Origin: Methanothermococcus thermolithotrophicus DSM 2095
GTDB lineage: Archaea; AGJL01; Methanococci; Methanococcales; Methanococcaceae
Reading direction: 5' to 3'
NCBI RefSeq assembly: GCF_946463545.1
Contig: NZ_OX296583.1
Span: forward strand, 62,001 to 126,000
Length of the DNA stretch: 64,000 nt
Below the pieces are notes generated by a model. It ran no database searches. It saw nothing but the letters and a program-made list of their open reading frames with translations, and was not told where the DNA came from. This document shows positions 53,924-61,878 of the stretch, piece after piece. Made by a program: the position numbers and the translations under genes. The first letter of the stretch is position 1. Every line of letters begins with the position of its first letter.

Positions 53924-54180
53924 TGTATCACAGCTTAATACAAATCAGTTAAATTTTTTATTAATTTATTACTATTTAAAGTTAATTTAAAATATTAATA
54001 AAAATACATTAAATATTTAGATGTACAAATAATGTATTCTAAAAAATTTATAATAACTGCCTATAACTTTAAACTAAGTTAAATATTTTTCCACTTATGT
54101 TATTGCATTAATAATAAATTAAAGATAAACCAAATAAATAAAAAAATCATTTAATATTTTTAAGACCATAACTAAAAAGT

Positions 54181-55062
54181 CTAATAATCTAATTGAACAT
54201 CTTTTAATTTTTCACGAATGAGCTCTAAGTATTCTTCCTTATTCGGCACTACCATAATTTCTTTCGATGGGAGTCTAACCGAAGCTCTGAACCCATGAGC
54301 TCTGGCTGTGTCAGTTGCTATTTTATTGCAAATATAAAGGTCGTCAAGAAGTTTTTCGGTTATTGTTGTTTCACTATCGCAGTACTGCATTGAGCATCCT
54401 TCCCTCCAATAACCAAATTTATCCCCAACTTCATGGACTCTTTTTATATCTATATTATAATAATTCTGGAGTTTAAGGACATCTTCATGGGAAATTCTTA
54501 TTAATGGTCTAAAAAACATTTTTTTATATCTTTTCGGAACTGGAGTAAGTTCCATTTTGTTATAAACATCTTCTCCATACGTTTCCCTTAAATATTGGAA
54601 TATAGGTCCTGAAATTTTCTCAAGTGCGGTGTCTCCTGTAAGTATGACTTCTGCCCCTTCTTTTCTTGCTATTTCAATCATTTTGTCTTTCATTATGTTT
54701 TTACATATTCTACAAATACTTCTACCTTTTGCACCGGTAGTTTTTTTTATCAGTTCTTCGGTGATATCATAAAACAAAATTGGCACGTTAAATCTTTTTG
54801 CCATCCTCTCTGCTTCTTTTTTACTGAGCTCCCAACTCCATTTGTGGACAAAATGAACGCATAGATGAACATTTAATCCTAAATCCTTTGCAAGTGCAAG
54901 TGCGGTGGAGCTGTCTTTACCACCACTAATCATGACAATAATTTTTTTATCAATAAGGTTGTTTTCCCCGAAGTTGTTTAATATATCCTCTTTCAATTGC
55001 TTTAAATCTTTTAACTTTCTCTTTTCCTTAGTCCATTGTGAAAACTCCACTATTTCAGCCAT
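54181..55062 (-). CDS. PP-loop ATPase of the PAPS reductase/TtcA-like group
   Basis: A 293-residue protein with PP-loop MISGGKDSSTALA, SICRICKNIMKDKMIE, LTGDTALEKISGPIFQYLRE, and later GCSMQYCDSETT. The CxxC and CxxxxC pairs could bind a cluster or Zn, as in tRNA thiolation or thiosulfate-type enzymes. The substrate is not resolved. The start at 55062 is chosen by GTGATAAC upstream; an ATG five codons earlier is the alternative. Confidence 0.7.
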   Translation of the reverse strand: MAEIVEFSQWTKEKRKLKDLKQLKEDILNNFGENNLIDKKIIVMISGGKDSSTALALAKDLGLNVHLCVHFVHKWSWELSKKEAERMAKRFNVPILFYDITEELIKKTTGAKGRSICRICKNIMKDKMIEIARKEGAEVILTGDTALEKISGPIFQYLRETYGEDVYNKMELTPVPKRYKKMFFRPLIRISHEDVLKLQNYYNIDIKRVHEVGDKFGYWREGCSMQYCDSETTITEKLLDDLYICNKIATDTARAHGFRASVRLPSKEIMVVPNKEEYLELIREKLKDVQLDY

Positions 55063-55103
55063 TGTTATCACACACATGCAATGATTTATTTCTTATTCTT
55101 TCA

Positions 55104-55155
55104 TCGGAGCTCCGAAGGAGCGAAGAGTTACAAAATCCCGAAGGGATTTTGTTCA
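55104..55155. repeat. Palindromic repeat overlapping the end of fdhD
   Basis: TCGGAGCTCCGA (55104-55115) and ACAAAATCCC-GAA-GGGATTTTGT lie at the fdhD stop, supplying its last residues (EQNPFGIL). The same module, opposite in orientation, is inside hemC at 8752-8800. Confidence 0.7.
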
Positions 55156-55838
55156 AACTCTATTCTTTCAACCCCACTATAAATTGTAAATCGCTCCCCT
55201 CTTGCAAAGCCTATTAATATGATGTTGTTTTCTCTTGCCAGTTTAACCCCTCTATTGGTTGAAGGAGATTTTGTTATTATTATTGGTATTTTAGCATTTA
55301 CTGCTTTTTTAACCATTACATAAGGCTGCCTTCCACTTGAAACTAAGATACAGTTTTTTAAATCTATTTTATTTAGAACTGCATGCCCTATTACCTTATC
55401 CACCGCATTATGTCTTCCTATATCTTCACTAAAGGCTATTTTATTTCCATTTAAATCAAACAATCCTGCCCAATGGGCCCCCCCTGTAAGTTTCCATGTT
55501 TCAGATAGATGAGGCATTATATTCATTATTTTTTTTATTGTTTTAATACTAAGTTTTGGATTGTCTTTTTTCAGCGTACATTCTTCTTTATCCCCTTCAG
55601 TGGCTTTTACCATTATTTTTTTACCATCTACTTTGACTTCTTCTATACTTTTAGGACTTAAATAACCTCCAGAAACTGAATAACCTGCCCCCAACTGTTC
55701 TAAATCGTTGGGGGATGCCACCATATCTACTATAAATTCATCGTTAATATATAAATTATAGGTTTCTTCTACACACACATAATCTTCTTTTTTTGAAAGT
55801 TCCCCATCCCATACATAAACATTTATTTTTTCAATCAT
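55128..55838 (-). CDS. fdhD: FdhD-family sulfur carrier lacking the usual CxxC
   Basis: FdhD transfers sulfur to the molybdenum/tungsten pterin of formate dehydrogenase. The 236-residue protein has the family core (TGGAHWAGLF, EDIGRHNAVDKVIG, VSSGRQPYVMVKKA, ITKSPSTNRGVKLA, ARGERFTIYSG). The SxCGxCG loop expected before this core is not present; one Cys remains in EGDKEECTLKK. Some archaeal FdhD differ there, so activity is uncertain. The C-terminus lies in a palindromic repeat. GGAGAT precedes the start. Confidence 0.85.
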   Translation of the reverse strand: MIEKINVYVWDGELSKKEDYVCVEETYNLYINDEFIVDMVASPNDLEQLGAGYSVSGGYLSPKSIEEVKVDGKKIMVKATEGDKEECTLKKDNPKLSIKTIKKIMNIMPHLSETWKLTGGAHWAGLFDLNGNKIAFSEDIGRHNAVDKVIGHAVLNKIDLKNCILVSSGRQPYVMVKKAVNAKIPIIITKSPSTNRGVKLARENNIILIGFARGERFTIYSGVERIEFEQNPFGIL

Positions 55839-55982
55839 AGTATCTCCGTATGTCAATCTATAACAAATATTTTTAAGAAAATATAGTATGAAGTTATATA
55901 TAATACATTAAGGTTCATGAAAAATGTAATTTAATATAATTACATTAATGATTATTTGATATCAAATATAAATTTATTTAGG

Positions 55983-56340
55983 TCATTCATTCTTTAACGC
56001 ATTTATTGGATCTAAATTTGCGGCTTTGTATGCAGGATACAGTGATGCAATTATGGATGTTCCAACACCAAATATTCCCAAAAATACGTAAATTAAACTT
56101 TCCATGGTTATAGACGAGCTCAGCAAATAATGGACAACTAAATAACCAACCCCCAAACTCAATATTGCTCCAATAACGCTTCCAACAACCCCTAAAATTA
56201 AAGCTTCATAAAGGAACAATGTTATTATATCTCTTTTAGATGCACCAATACTCTTCATAACTCCAATTTCTTTTGTTCTTTCAATTGTGCTCATTAGCAT
56301 TACATTCCCGATTCCAATTCCCGCAACTAAAAAGATTAAA
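55983..56340 (-). pseudogene. MacB/FtsX-type ABC permease C-terminal remnant (second copy)
   Basis: Only the C-terminal helices remain: GIGIGNVMLMSTIERTKEIG, VMKSIGASKRDIITLFLYEA, GVVGSVIGAILSLGVGYLVV, and TSIIASLYPAYKAANLDPINALKNE. The upstream part of a MacB permease is missing and the sequence before 56340 is unrelated. Closely similar to the remnant at 36558-37018. Could still be read as a 105-codon ORF, but it is unlikely to function alone. Confidence 0.75.
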
Positions 56341-56392
56341 TTATTTTTCTAATATTAAATAAACTCTTCTAAATTTGATATTTTTTGAGGTT

Positions 56393-56533
56393 TTAGAGAG
56401 TATTATTTTCTAAATTTAAATTGGTTGATTGTTGATTGATATACGCCCCACATAAAATGCCAGATATTAAGCTCAATAGGGATAATAAAATTAAAACTTT
56501 ATTTTTTATGGGGTTATTTATAATAAGCCCCAC
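56393..56533 (-). CDS. Candidate small membrane protein
   Basis: A 46-codon GTG-started frame with one hydrophobic stretch (KVLILLSLLSLISGILCGAYI) and a polar tail. It begins 16 nt after the stop of the upstream membrane-protein gene on the same strand. The binding site is poor (GTGAG touches the start), so it is only a candidate. Confidence 0.3.
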   Translation of the reverse strand: MGLIINNPIKNKVLILLSLLSLISGILCGAYINQQSTNLNLENNTL

Positions 56534-56549
56534 CTCACTAATAACAATC

Positions 56550-56978
56550 TCACATTTGTTTACCACAAATTTGTTTTTCTACGCCTTTTTTTGACTTATA
56601 ACTTATTTCCAGATAAGATATTAAAGTGAGTAATAAGAACTCAAATGATATAACCATAAAAGCAAATTTTTGCATGCCAGAATTTGCATTTAAGAAGCAT
56701 AAAACAATGATATATAGTAGAATACCAAAGATTATCCAAATATTTTGTCTGACAAATTTTCTCGTCCCATTTATTGACGAAAAGATTTTTTTTATATTTA
56801 GAATAAAGAAAATTGTAAATATTGTAAATAAACCTGTTAGCAATCCATATGTTAAAATATCAATACTATAGCCCCCATATAACTGGCTAAATGATGTCAT
56901 TATCACAATAAAATTTAATGTTGTTATAGACAATATTTTAGCAATGTGGCTATTTTTCATCCAGTTAAATTTCAACAT
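56550..56978 (-). CDS. Membrane protein of unknown function
   Basis: A 142-residue protein with four predicted helices (about 14-32, 44-62, 80-100, 106-124) and a basic C-terminal tail. The ATG at 56978 follows GGTGGT. It lies 46 nt downstream of the secreted-peptide gene and upstream of a small membrane ORF and a permease remnant, an arrangement seen in bacteriocin immunity/export loci. No family is recognised. Confidence 0.55.
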   Translation of the reverse strand: MLKFNWMKNSHIAKILSITTLNFIVIMTSFSQLYGGYSIDILTYGLLTGLFTIFTIFFILNIKKIFSSINGTRKFVRQNIWIIFGILLYIIVLCFLNANSGMQKFAFMVISFEFLLLTLISYLEISYKSKKGVEKQICGKQM

Positions 56979-57024
56979 AATTACCACCTAAAAAATTAAA
57001 AATAAATTAAAATAAGATTAAAGA

Positions 57025-57321
57025 TTACCATGACCCTACTACATAAGATACGCTTCCTGCAACTCCAGCTTCTTGGAGTCCTGGAATCGCGAGACATACT
57101 CCAGATAAGACTAAAACACCCTCCCAACACTTCATTGCTTCATCATATTGGTCTTTTGTTATTGCTCCTTCCTTATATAGCTGGTAATAATATAGTCCCA
57201 TATTTTCATCTGATAACTTACTAATTCCAGATGCTGCAGCAGGTGTAGCAAACACAGCTCCTATCATACAGAGCATAGCCACAGCAGCGAAACCCTTTAA
57301 GTATCCCCACAAGTTCATCAT
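57025..57321 (-). CDS. Small secreted hydrophobic peptide precursor, candidate archaeocin
   Basis: A 98-residue protein with a signal-like N-terminus (GYLKGFAAVAMLCMIGAVFATPAAAS, possible cleavage after TPAAA), a charged middle (SDENMGLYYYQLYKEGAITKDQYDEAMKCW) and a hydrophobic glycine-rich end (VLVLSGVCLAIPGLQEAGVAGSV). Two Cys (in MKCW and GVCL) remain after cleavage. Size and layout recall class II-type antimicrobial peptides. Followed by the membrane protein at 56550. No database support is available; the peptide role is inference. Confidence 0.45.
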   Translation of the reverse strand: MMNLWGYLKGFAAVAMLCMIGAVFATPAAASGISKLSDENMGLYYYQLYKEGAITKDQYDEAMKCWEGVLVLSGVCLAIPGLQEAGVAGSVSYVVGSW

Positions 57322-57486
57322 CGCTGACTATATTTTTTAATATTCCTATTACTTTTTTTAATGTATGGTAATGTATGCCTGTGCATATATACACATCGAT
57401 TAAAGTTAAATAGAAAAATATTTATACGGAAATAGGTTTCCTAATACCTATTGGGTTTATAGTTGTCTGTGAATTTTATTGGAATT
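57322..57486. promoter_or_regulatory. Promoter region of the secreted-peptide gene
   Basis: The minus strand has TATA-like TATAAATATTTTTC near 57415-57430 and a second A/T block TTAAAAAATATAG near 57332-57345. It is plausible as a promoter for the peptide gene, but no start site can be fixed. Confidence 0.35.
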
Positions 57487-57675
57487 AGTTGAATAATCAT
57501 AGATTATTCAACTCTCGATGAAAATCTTCGATTTTTGTGAGTTCGACAAAAACCAAAGGTTTTTGTGAATCGACAAATTTCAAAGAAATTTGTCTCGATC
57601 AGTAAATCCTTCGGATTTACTTCGACAGCAAATCTCCGATTTGCTTCGATCCCTGCAACTGTAGGTTGCAGTGGA
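57487..57675. repeat. Composite palindromic repeat cluster
   Basis: Hairpins follow in the same order as in the CRISPR-splitting cluster at 9407-9731: AATAATC-ATA-GATTATT, GAAAATC-TTC-GATTTTT, ACAAAAACC-AAA-GGTTTTTGT, ACAAATTTC-AAA-GAAATTTGT, GTAAATCC-TTC-GGATTTAC, and CTGCAACT-GTA-GGTTGCAG. Linkers CTCGAT, GTGAATCGAC and CTCGATC recur. The rest of the gap to 57896 is AT-rich with nothing recognised. Confidence 0.7.
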
Positions 57676-57896
57676 TATTTACATACTCTAAATTCTCAAA
57701 TGGTTGTTATTAGGCCTATTTTAAAATAAATTATAATCTTCCTTAAATTCATTGAAGGTATTTTTCAATATCTAATGCAAACAACTATGGTTATTATTTT
57801 TTAGGAATATTTGAAATACCATCAAATAAAAATAAATTAAAAATAATACTTAAAATTCTTAAACTGCTTTTTTGTTCATATTCTACTATTAGTTTG

Positions 57897-58343
57897 TTAT
57901 TTTCTAAGTGTAGCTATTAATCTTTTCTCATTCAAAAACAGATTGATGGCATCCTTAACATCCTTAACCACAATCTTAGATACTAAAAGAGCTTCAACAG
58001 ATGCTCCTTCTTCACCAACTACACAGATACCAAGTTCAGAACTTTTAAGCATTTCAACATCGTTGTTTCCATTGCCTATACCTATGTAGGGACCATATTT
58101 TTTAGAGCTCTCATATTTTTCATTGGTATTGTCTATGATCTCAATATGCACATTTAAGTTTTTAAATTCTTCTTTAATGGTTCCAAAGGTATCTGCCGTT
58201 AAAACCACGATCCTATATTTTTCACTTAATTTTTGTAACAAATTTTTAACATCATCTTTAACTTTACCATCTGTGGCTAATGTACCATTCATATCAAATA
58301 CTATTGTCTTTGCATCAATTTTTCCATAATTTGGAATATCCAT
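57897..58343 (-). CDS. HAD-superfamily phosphatase, soluble P-type ATPase-like (COG4087)
   Basis: A 148-residue HAD core: FDMNGTLATDG (nucleophile Asp, with Asn in place of the second Asp), VVLTADTFGT, and IGNGNNDVEMLKSSELGICVVG. The DMNGTLA form is typical of the small soluble P-type-ATPase-like phosphatases of methanogens. Substrate unknown. The start at 58343 follows GGGGGAT. Confidence 0.82.
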   Translation of the reverse strand: MDIPNYGKIDAKTIVFDMNGTLATDGKVKDDVKNLLQKLSEKYRIVVLTADTFGTIKEEFKNLNVHIEIIDNTNEKYESSKKYGPYIGIGNGNNDVEMLKSSELGICVVGEEGASVEALLVSKIVVKDVKDAINLFLNEKRLIATLRK

Positions 58344-58388
58344 TCTATCCCCCAAAGCAATAAGTATGTATTATGTAAATATGTCAAC

Positions 58389-59462
58389 CTACACCAATTT
58401 TATATATTCATTAAATGCCTCTCTTGAAGTCCCAACAACAACTCTTTTGTAATTTTTATTATTTTTCTCACCTTTATTTGAAAATATTACATTTTCTAAT
58501 TTACCCCTAACCACGATTCTTTCCCCTTCAAAACACTGTCCAGCATAGGTATGAGTAAATGAAACCACTTCTTTAATATCTTCATAATTTAAATCTAAAC
58601 CATCAGTATTTAATATTTTAACATCCTCTACTTCATAAACTGCAGGATTGTCAAACATATAATCATCATTTTTCACAGTAGCTTCTATCTTCACAAATCC
58701 AAGGTTTTCATACTTCTTACTTCCATAATTTTCAGTTATTTCATCCCACTCTCTTGTAGCTAAAAGATCGAACATTACTCCATCTACTACACCCCTATTA
58801 AATTTTCGTTTTTCATGCCATACAAATTCATCATAACTTAAAGTTCCGTCTTTTATTCTCTTTTTATAAGCTTTTTGCCAGAACTCATCTGAAAGAGGGG
58901 AAAGTTTGCCATCTTTAAAAGTTTCTTCTAATATTTCTCTAGCTTTTTTATGATTTTTCATCCCGTAAATTACAAAATCAATATCTGAATTTTTATTGTT
59001 AAGTTTTAAAACAGTTGAGCCTGAAACTCCCATATTTTTATAATCTAAACCATATTCATTAAGTATGTTGGCCAGTTTAGCACATTTTTCTTCATATTCG
59101 TTATTCTGGGAGTTTAAAATTTCTTCCAGTCTTTCATGGGGTCTTAATATATTTTTCACCCTATCTTTAGGTATTCCATGAAGCAAAACATCGTTAAATT
59201 CATCATAAAATAGATACTCAGGATAATACTCCTTTAAAATCTCATATGCTTTTCCAGTTTCAGCCACTTTAATGTATTTTTTTCCATTCAATGTTCTAAT
59301 GTCCTTTGGATCTAGTTCATATTTTTTCAATACCTCATTTCCTATTTTTTCAAGGTTCAAATACCTTAAAAAGGAAATTATCCTATCCTCTGGATGATAA
59401 TATGTATTAACTGCAAAAAACCCTTCTTCAACTTCTACAAAATCTCTTAACCTTGTCCTCAT
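58389..59462 (-). CDS. Predicted nucleotidyltransferase (COG1665-like)
   Basis: A 357-residue protein. The region after residue 140 has VSGSTVLKLNNKNSDIDFVIYG, the GS..DxD signature of the Pol-beta nucleotidyltransferase superfamily. A C-terminal beta-rich part (KNYKRVVVGTSREAF) is of unknown role. No substrate can be named. It lies 45 nt upstream of the HAD gene on the same strand. Confidence 0.75.
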   Translation of the reverse strand: MRTRLRDFVEVEEGFFAVNTYYHPEDRIISFLRYLNLEKIGNEVLKKYELDPKDIRTLNGKKYIKVAETGKAYEILKEYYPEYLFYDEFNDVLLHGIPKDRVKNILRPHERLEEILNSQNNEYEEKCAKLANILNEYGLDYKNMGVSGSTVLKLNNKNSDIDFVIYGMKNHKKAREILEETFKDGKLSPLSDEFWQKAYKKRIKDGTLSYDEFVWHEKRKFNRGVVDGVMFDLLATREWDEITENYGSKKYENLGFVKIEATVKNDDYMFDNPAVYEVEDVKILNTDGLDLNYEDIKEVVSFTHTYAGQCFEGERIVVRGKLENVIFSNKGEKNNKNYKRVVVGTSREAFNEYIKLV

Positions 59463-59553
59463 GATTTCACGCCTTTTTTAATATATACAATAAAAAAAGA
59501 AATATAAGTTAGTATTTCAAAGAATATTGGATAATATTTCTTTGAATCTATAA

Positions 59554-59856
59554 TTAACCTTGCTTAAATCCTGCTGCAAAACCTATTGCAAAACCTCCGC
59601 CTAACGATGCAGAGTGAATTAAACCTGCAGCCTGACTCCCATATGAAGCTATAGAACTTTCCATACCACCAACGAGCCCAAAAAGGGCATCGCTATTTAT
59701 TGAAATTACTCCCAAGTTATTTAAATATATCAAACTTAGGATATAAAGACCAATAAGTGCAATTACAACCTTAATGGCTTTTTTTATCCCCCATCCAACA
59801 ACAAAACCAGTTATAAAACCGGCACCTAAATCAGGGATAAACTGAGTTATGTCCAT
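59554..59856 (-). CDS. FUN14-family membrane protein
   Basis: A 100-residue protein with two or three hydrophobic segments and the glycine patterns of the FUN14 family (GAGFITGFVVGWGIKKAIKV, LGGGFAIGFAAGFKQG). The archaeal role is unknown. The start at 59856 follows GGTGGT. Confidence 0.65.
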   Translation of the reverse strand: MDITQFIPDLGAGFITGFVVGWGIKKAIKVVIALIGLYILSLIYLNNLGVISINSDALFGLVGGMESSIASYGSQAAGLIHSASLGGGFAIGFAAGFKQG

Positions 59857-59884
59857 AGTAACCACCAAATTTTATTTTGTTATA

Positions 59885-59935
59885 CGAAAATCGAAGATTT
59901 TCGTCGAGAATCCCACGAATTTGTCTCGATGGAAA
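59885..59935. repeat. Palindromic repeat between FUN14 and lipoprotein genes
   Basis: CGAAAATC-GAA-GATTTTCG followed by the linker TCGAGAATCCCACGAATTTG and CTCGATGG. A member of the dispersed family, with typical CTCGA linkers. Confidence 0.6.
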
Positions 59936-59943
59936 AATTTTAT

Positions 59944-60906
59944 TTATTGCTTTTCAAAAACCTCCACATCGTCAAGGTTTTTTAAATCGTTGGTTATTAT
60001 ACAAACTGAGCCATATTCCAACTCCTTGCTACAAATATATATTTTTCCAAAGTTATTTCGATATACTCCAACATCCCAGTCGTTATATGTAGTATCTTTT
60101 AATTTCTTTATGTTTTGTTCTTTTAACTGCTGCTTTTCAATGATGTTTTTTATAGCTTCTTTATTTACTGGTAATTTGTAAACTATCATGTAGTTGTATC
60201 CTTTTGTATATGTATTTTGATCTTTTCTGTTCCAACCATCTACCTTAACTTCGATTGGCACATAGTTAATATCATAATTTATATTTGTAATATCATCTAC
60301 CGTAATAGGTTCCATAGTAATATTTCCTATTATAAGTCCATCTTTTTTAATAAACTGTGAGCTCATAACTTTTTTGTTCCCTATGCTCTTTAATCCATTT
60401 AACATACCCAGTATACTTTCTTTATACTCTGTAGGTATACTATTGTCCTCTACAACTGCCCCTATAAGCGTGTATTCTTGGTCAATTTTGACACACATGG
60501 CGCCTTCTTTAGTATATATAACCACGTCGTTATAATCTGGCAGTAGATCTTTGAATTTAGGATCGGGTTTTCCGATATATTGGGAATTCATAAATATATA
60601 TCCTTCTTCAGCACTTATGCCCTCTTTACTGTACAATCCAGCAACCATCCATAATGGTGTTTTTATAGCAATTTGCTGTTTATCGTCTTTATTTATATAT
60701 GCTCCATCTATAAAGGCAAATGCAAACGAAGGTATTTCTTTATCAGCTTTTTCACTTATTACCATGCTCATTACATCCTTATCGACGTAAATAAACTCCG
60801 GATATGGGCTATTATCTACAACTTGAGAAACCCCCATACTGCTCCCTACGCACCCGGAAAATATAACAAAAATTATGCCTATCAAAAGAAGGCCTATTTT
60901 TTTCAT
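59944..60906 (-). CDS. Lipoprotein of unknown function
   Basis: A 320-residue protein with a signal peptide and lipobox FSGC (Cys19), followed by a soluble extracytoplasmic domain (YPEFIYVDKDVMSMVISEKADKE, DYNDVVIYTKEGAMCVK, IGNKKVMSSQFIKKDG). No domain is recognised. It lies 22 nt downstream of cbiE. The ATG is preceded by GGTGATAAA. Confidence 0.7.
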   Translation of the reverse strand: MKKIGLLLIGIIFVIFSGCVGSSMGVSQVVDNSPYPEFIYVDKDVMSMVISEKADKEIPSFAFAFIDGAYINKDDKQQIAIKTPLWMVAGLYSKEGISAEEGYIFMNSQYIGKPDPKFKDLLPDYNDVVIYTKEGAMCVKIDQEYTLIGAVVEDNSIPTEYKESILGMLNGLKSIGNKKVMSSQFIKKDGLIIGNITMEPITVDDITNINYDINYVPIEVKVDGWNRKDQNTYTKGYNYMIVYKLPVNKEAIKNIIEKQQLKEQNIKKLKDTTYNDWDVGVYRNNFGKIYICSKELEYGSVCIITNDLKNLDDVEVFEKQ

Positions 60907-60928
60907 TTTATCACCAAAAGCCTAATAT

Positions 60929-61600
60929 CTATCCCATTACACATACACATAAATAAGAAAATTCATCGTATAACAATATATTTTTTAAACTATCATATAC
61001 TATTCTTTCGTTTTCGTATGTTAAATTTTCGCATACTGTTATTTTTCTTTCAGGATCTATTCCATTTTTTATTAAAAATTCAATGTCTTCCTTTAAATCA
61101 CCTGGAAGAAAAATTACCTTTTCACCATTTTTAATTAGCTCCAGTAGAAGTTTTCTATTATTCTCCTTCCCATGAAGTGTTAGTATGTGATAGTCTTCCC
61201 AGGATATTTTCAATTTCGCTGCTGCAATTTGAATCGAAGATATCCCAGAAATTACTTCTAAATCATCTTTACTTATAAACTCATAGCTTAAAATAGTCTT
61301 TAAAAGACCACTAAAGCATGGATCTCCCGTAGAAAGTACTACTATATTTTTATCTTTGTTCTTTTGTAGTAACTCGTATAGTTCACTTTTCAAGTTTTTA
61401 GTCAATGTATGAAATTGCTGGCTTCGTTGTTTGAAACCCACTTCATTCGTTTTGGATTCATCATACTTTTTTCCAATTGTTTGAAAAAGATTCAGAGCTC
61501 TCTTGCTCCCAACTATAATATCTGCATTATTCACGATTTCAATAGATTTTAGGGTAAGGTATTTTTTATCTCCCGGGCCAATACCGACTATATATATCAC
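60929..61600 (-). CDS. cbiE: Cobalt-precorrin-7 C5-methyltransferase
   Basis: SAM-dependent methyltransferase of anaerobic cobamide synthesis. The 223-residue protein has the tetrapyrrole methylase start IYIVGIGPGDKKYLTLKS, VLSTGDPCFSGLL, and ISGISSIQIAAAKL. CbiE size and lack of a CbiT fusion fit. cbiT was not seen in the window. Confidence 0.88.
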   Translation of the reverse strand: MIYIVGIGPGDKKYLTLKSIEIVNNADIIVGSKRALNLFQTIGKKYDESKTNEVGFKQRSQQFHTLTKNLKSELYELLQKNKDKNIVVLSTGDPCFSGLLKTILSYEFISKDDLEVISGISSIQIAAAKLKISWEDYHILTLHGKENNRKLLLELIKNGEKVIFLPGDLKEDIEFLIKNGIDPERKITVCENLTYENERIVYDSLKNILLYDEFSYLCVCVMG

Positions 61601-61878
61601 GTAATAACCTCCATAACATATAATTTTATATTTCGTCCCCCTGTCAAATATCCATATTACTATATTACAATAAATTTACTACAATTATTGAATTATTGAA
61701 TAATCTAAATTTAATTGAAATAATTTTAATTTATTAAAAAATTCGCCTTATTGGGATTATTAGAATTTATGCCGGATGAACTATATTTAAATACGTGTTT
61801 TCGATATATGTAAACCAGAATTAATAAATCTTTCCAATTTTGACATAGAATTTTCAAACACTCGGAAATAGGGATATG

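Noticed and set aside
36420-56450. TATACGCCC motif seen near 36431, 38437 and 56440
   Set aside because: Three short matches without common flanks; probably chance in relic DNA.
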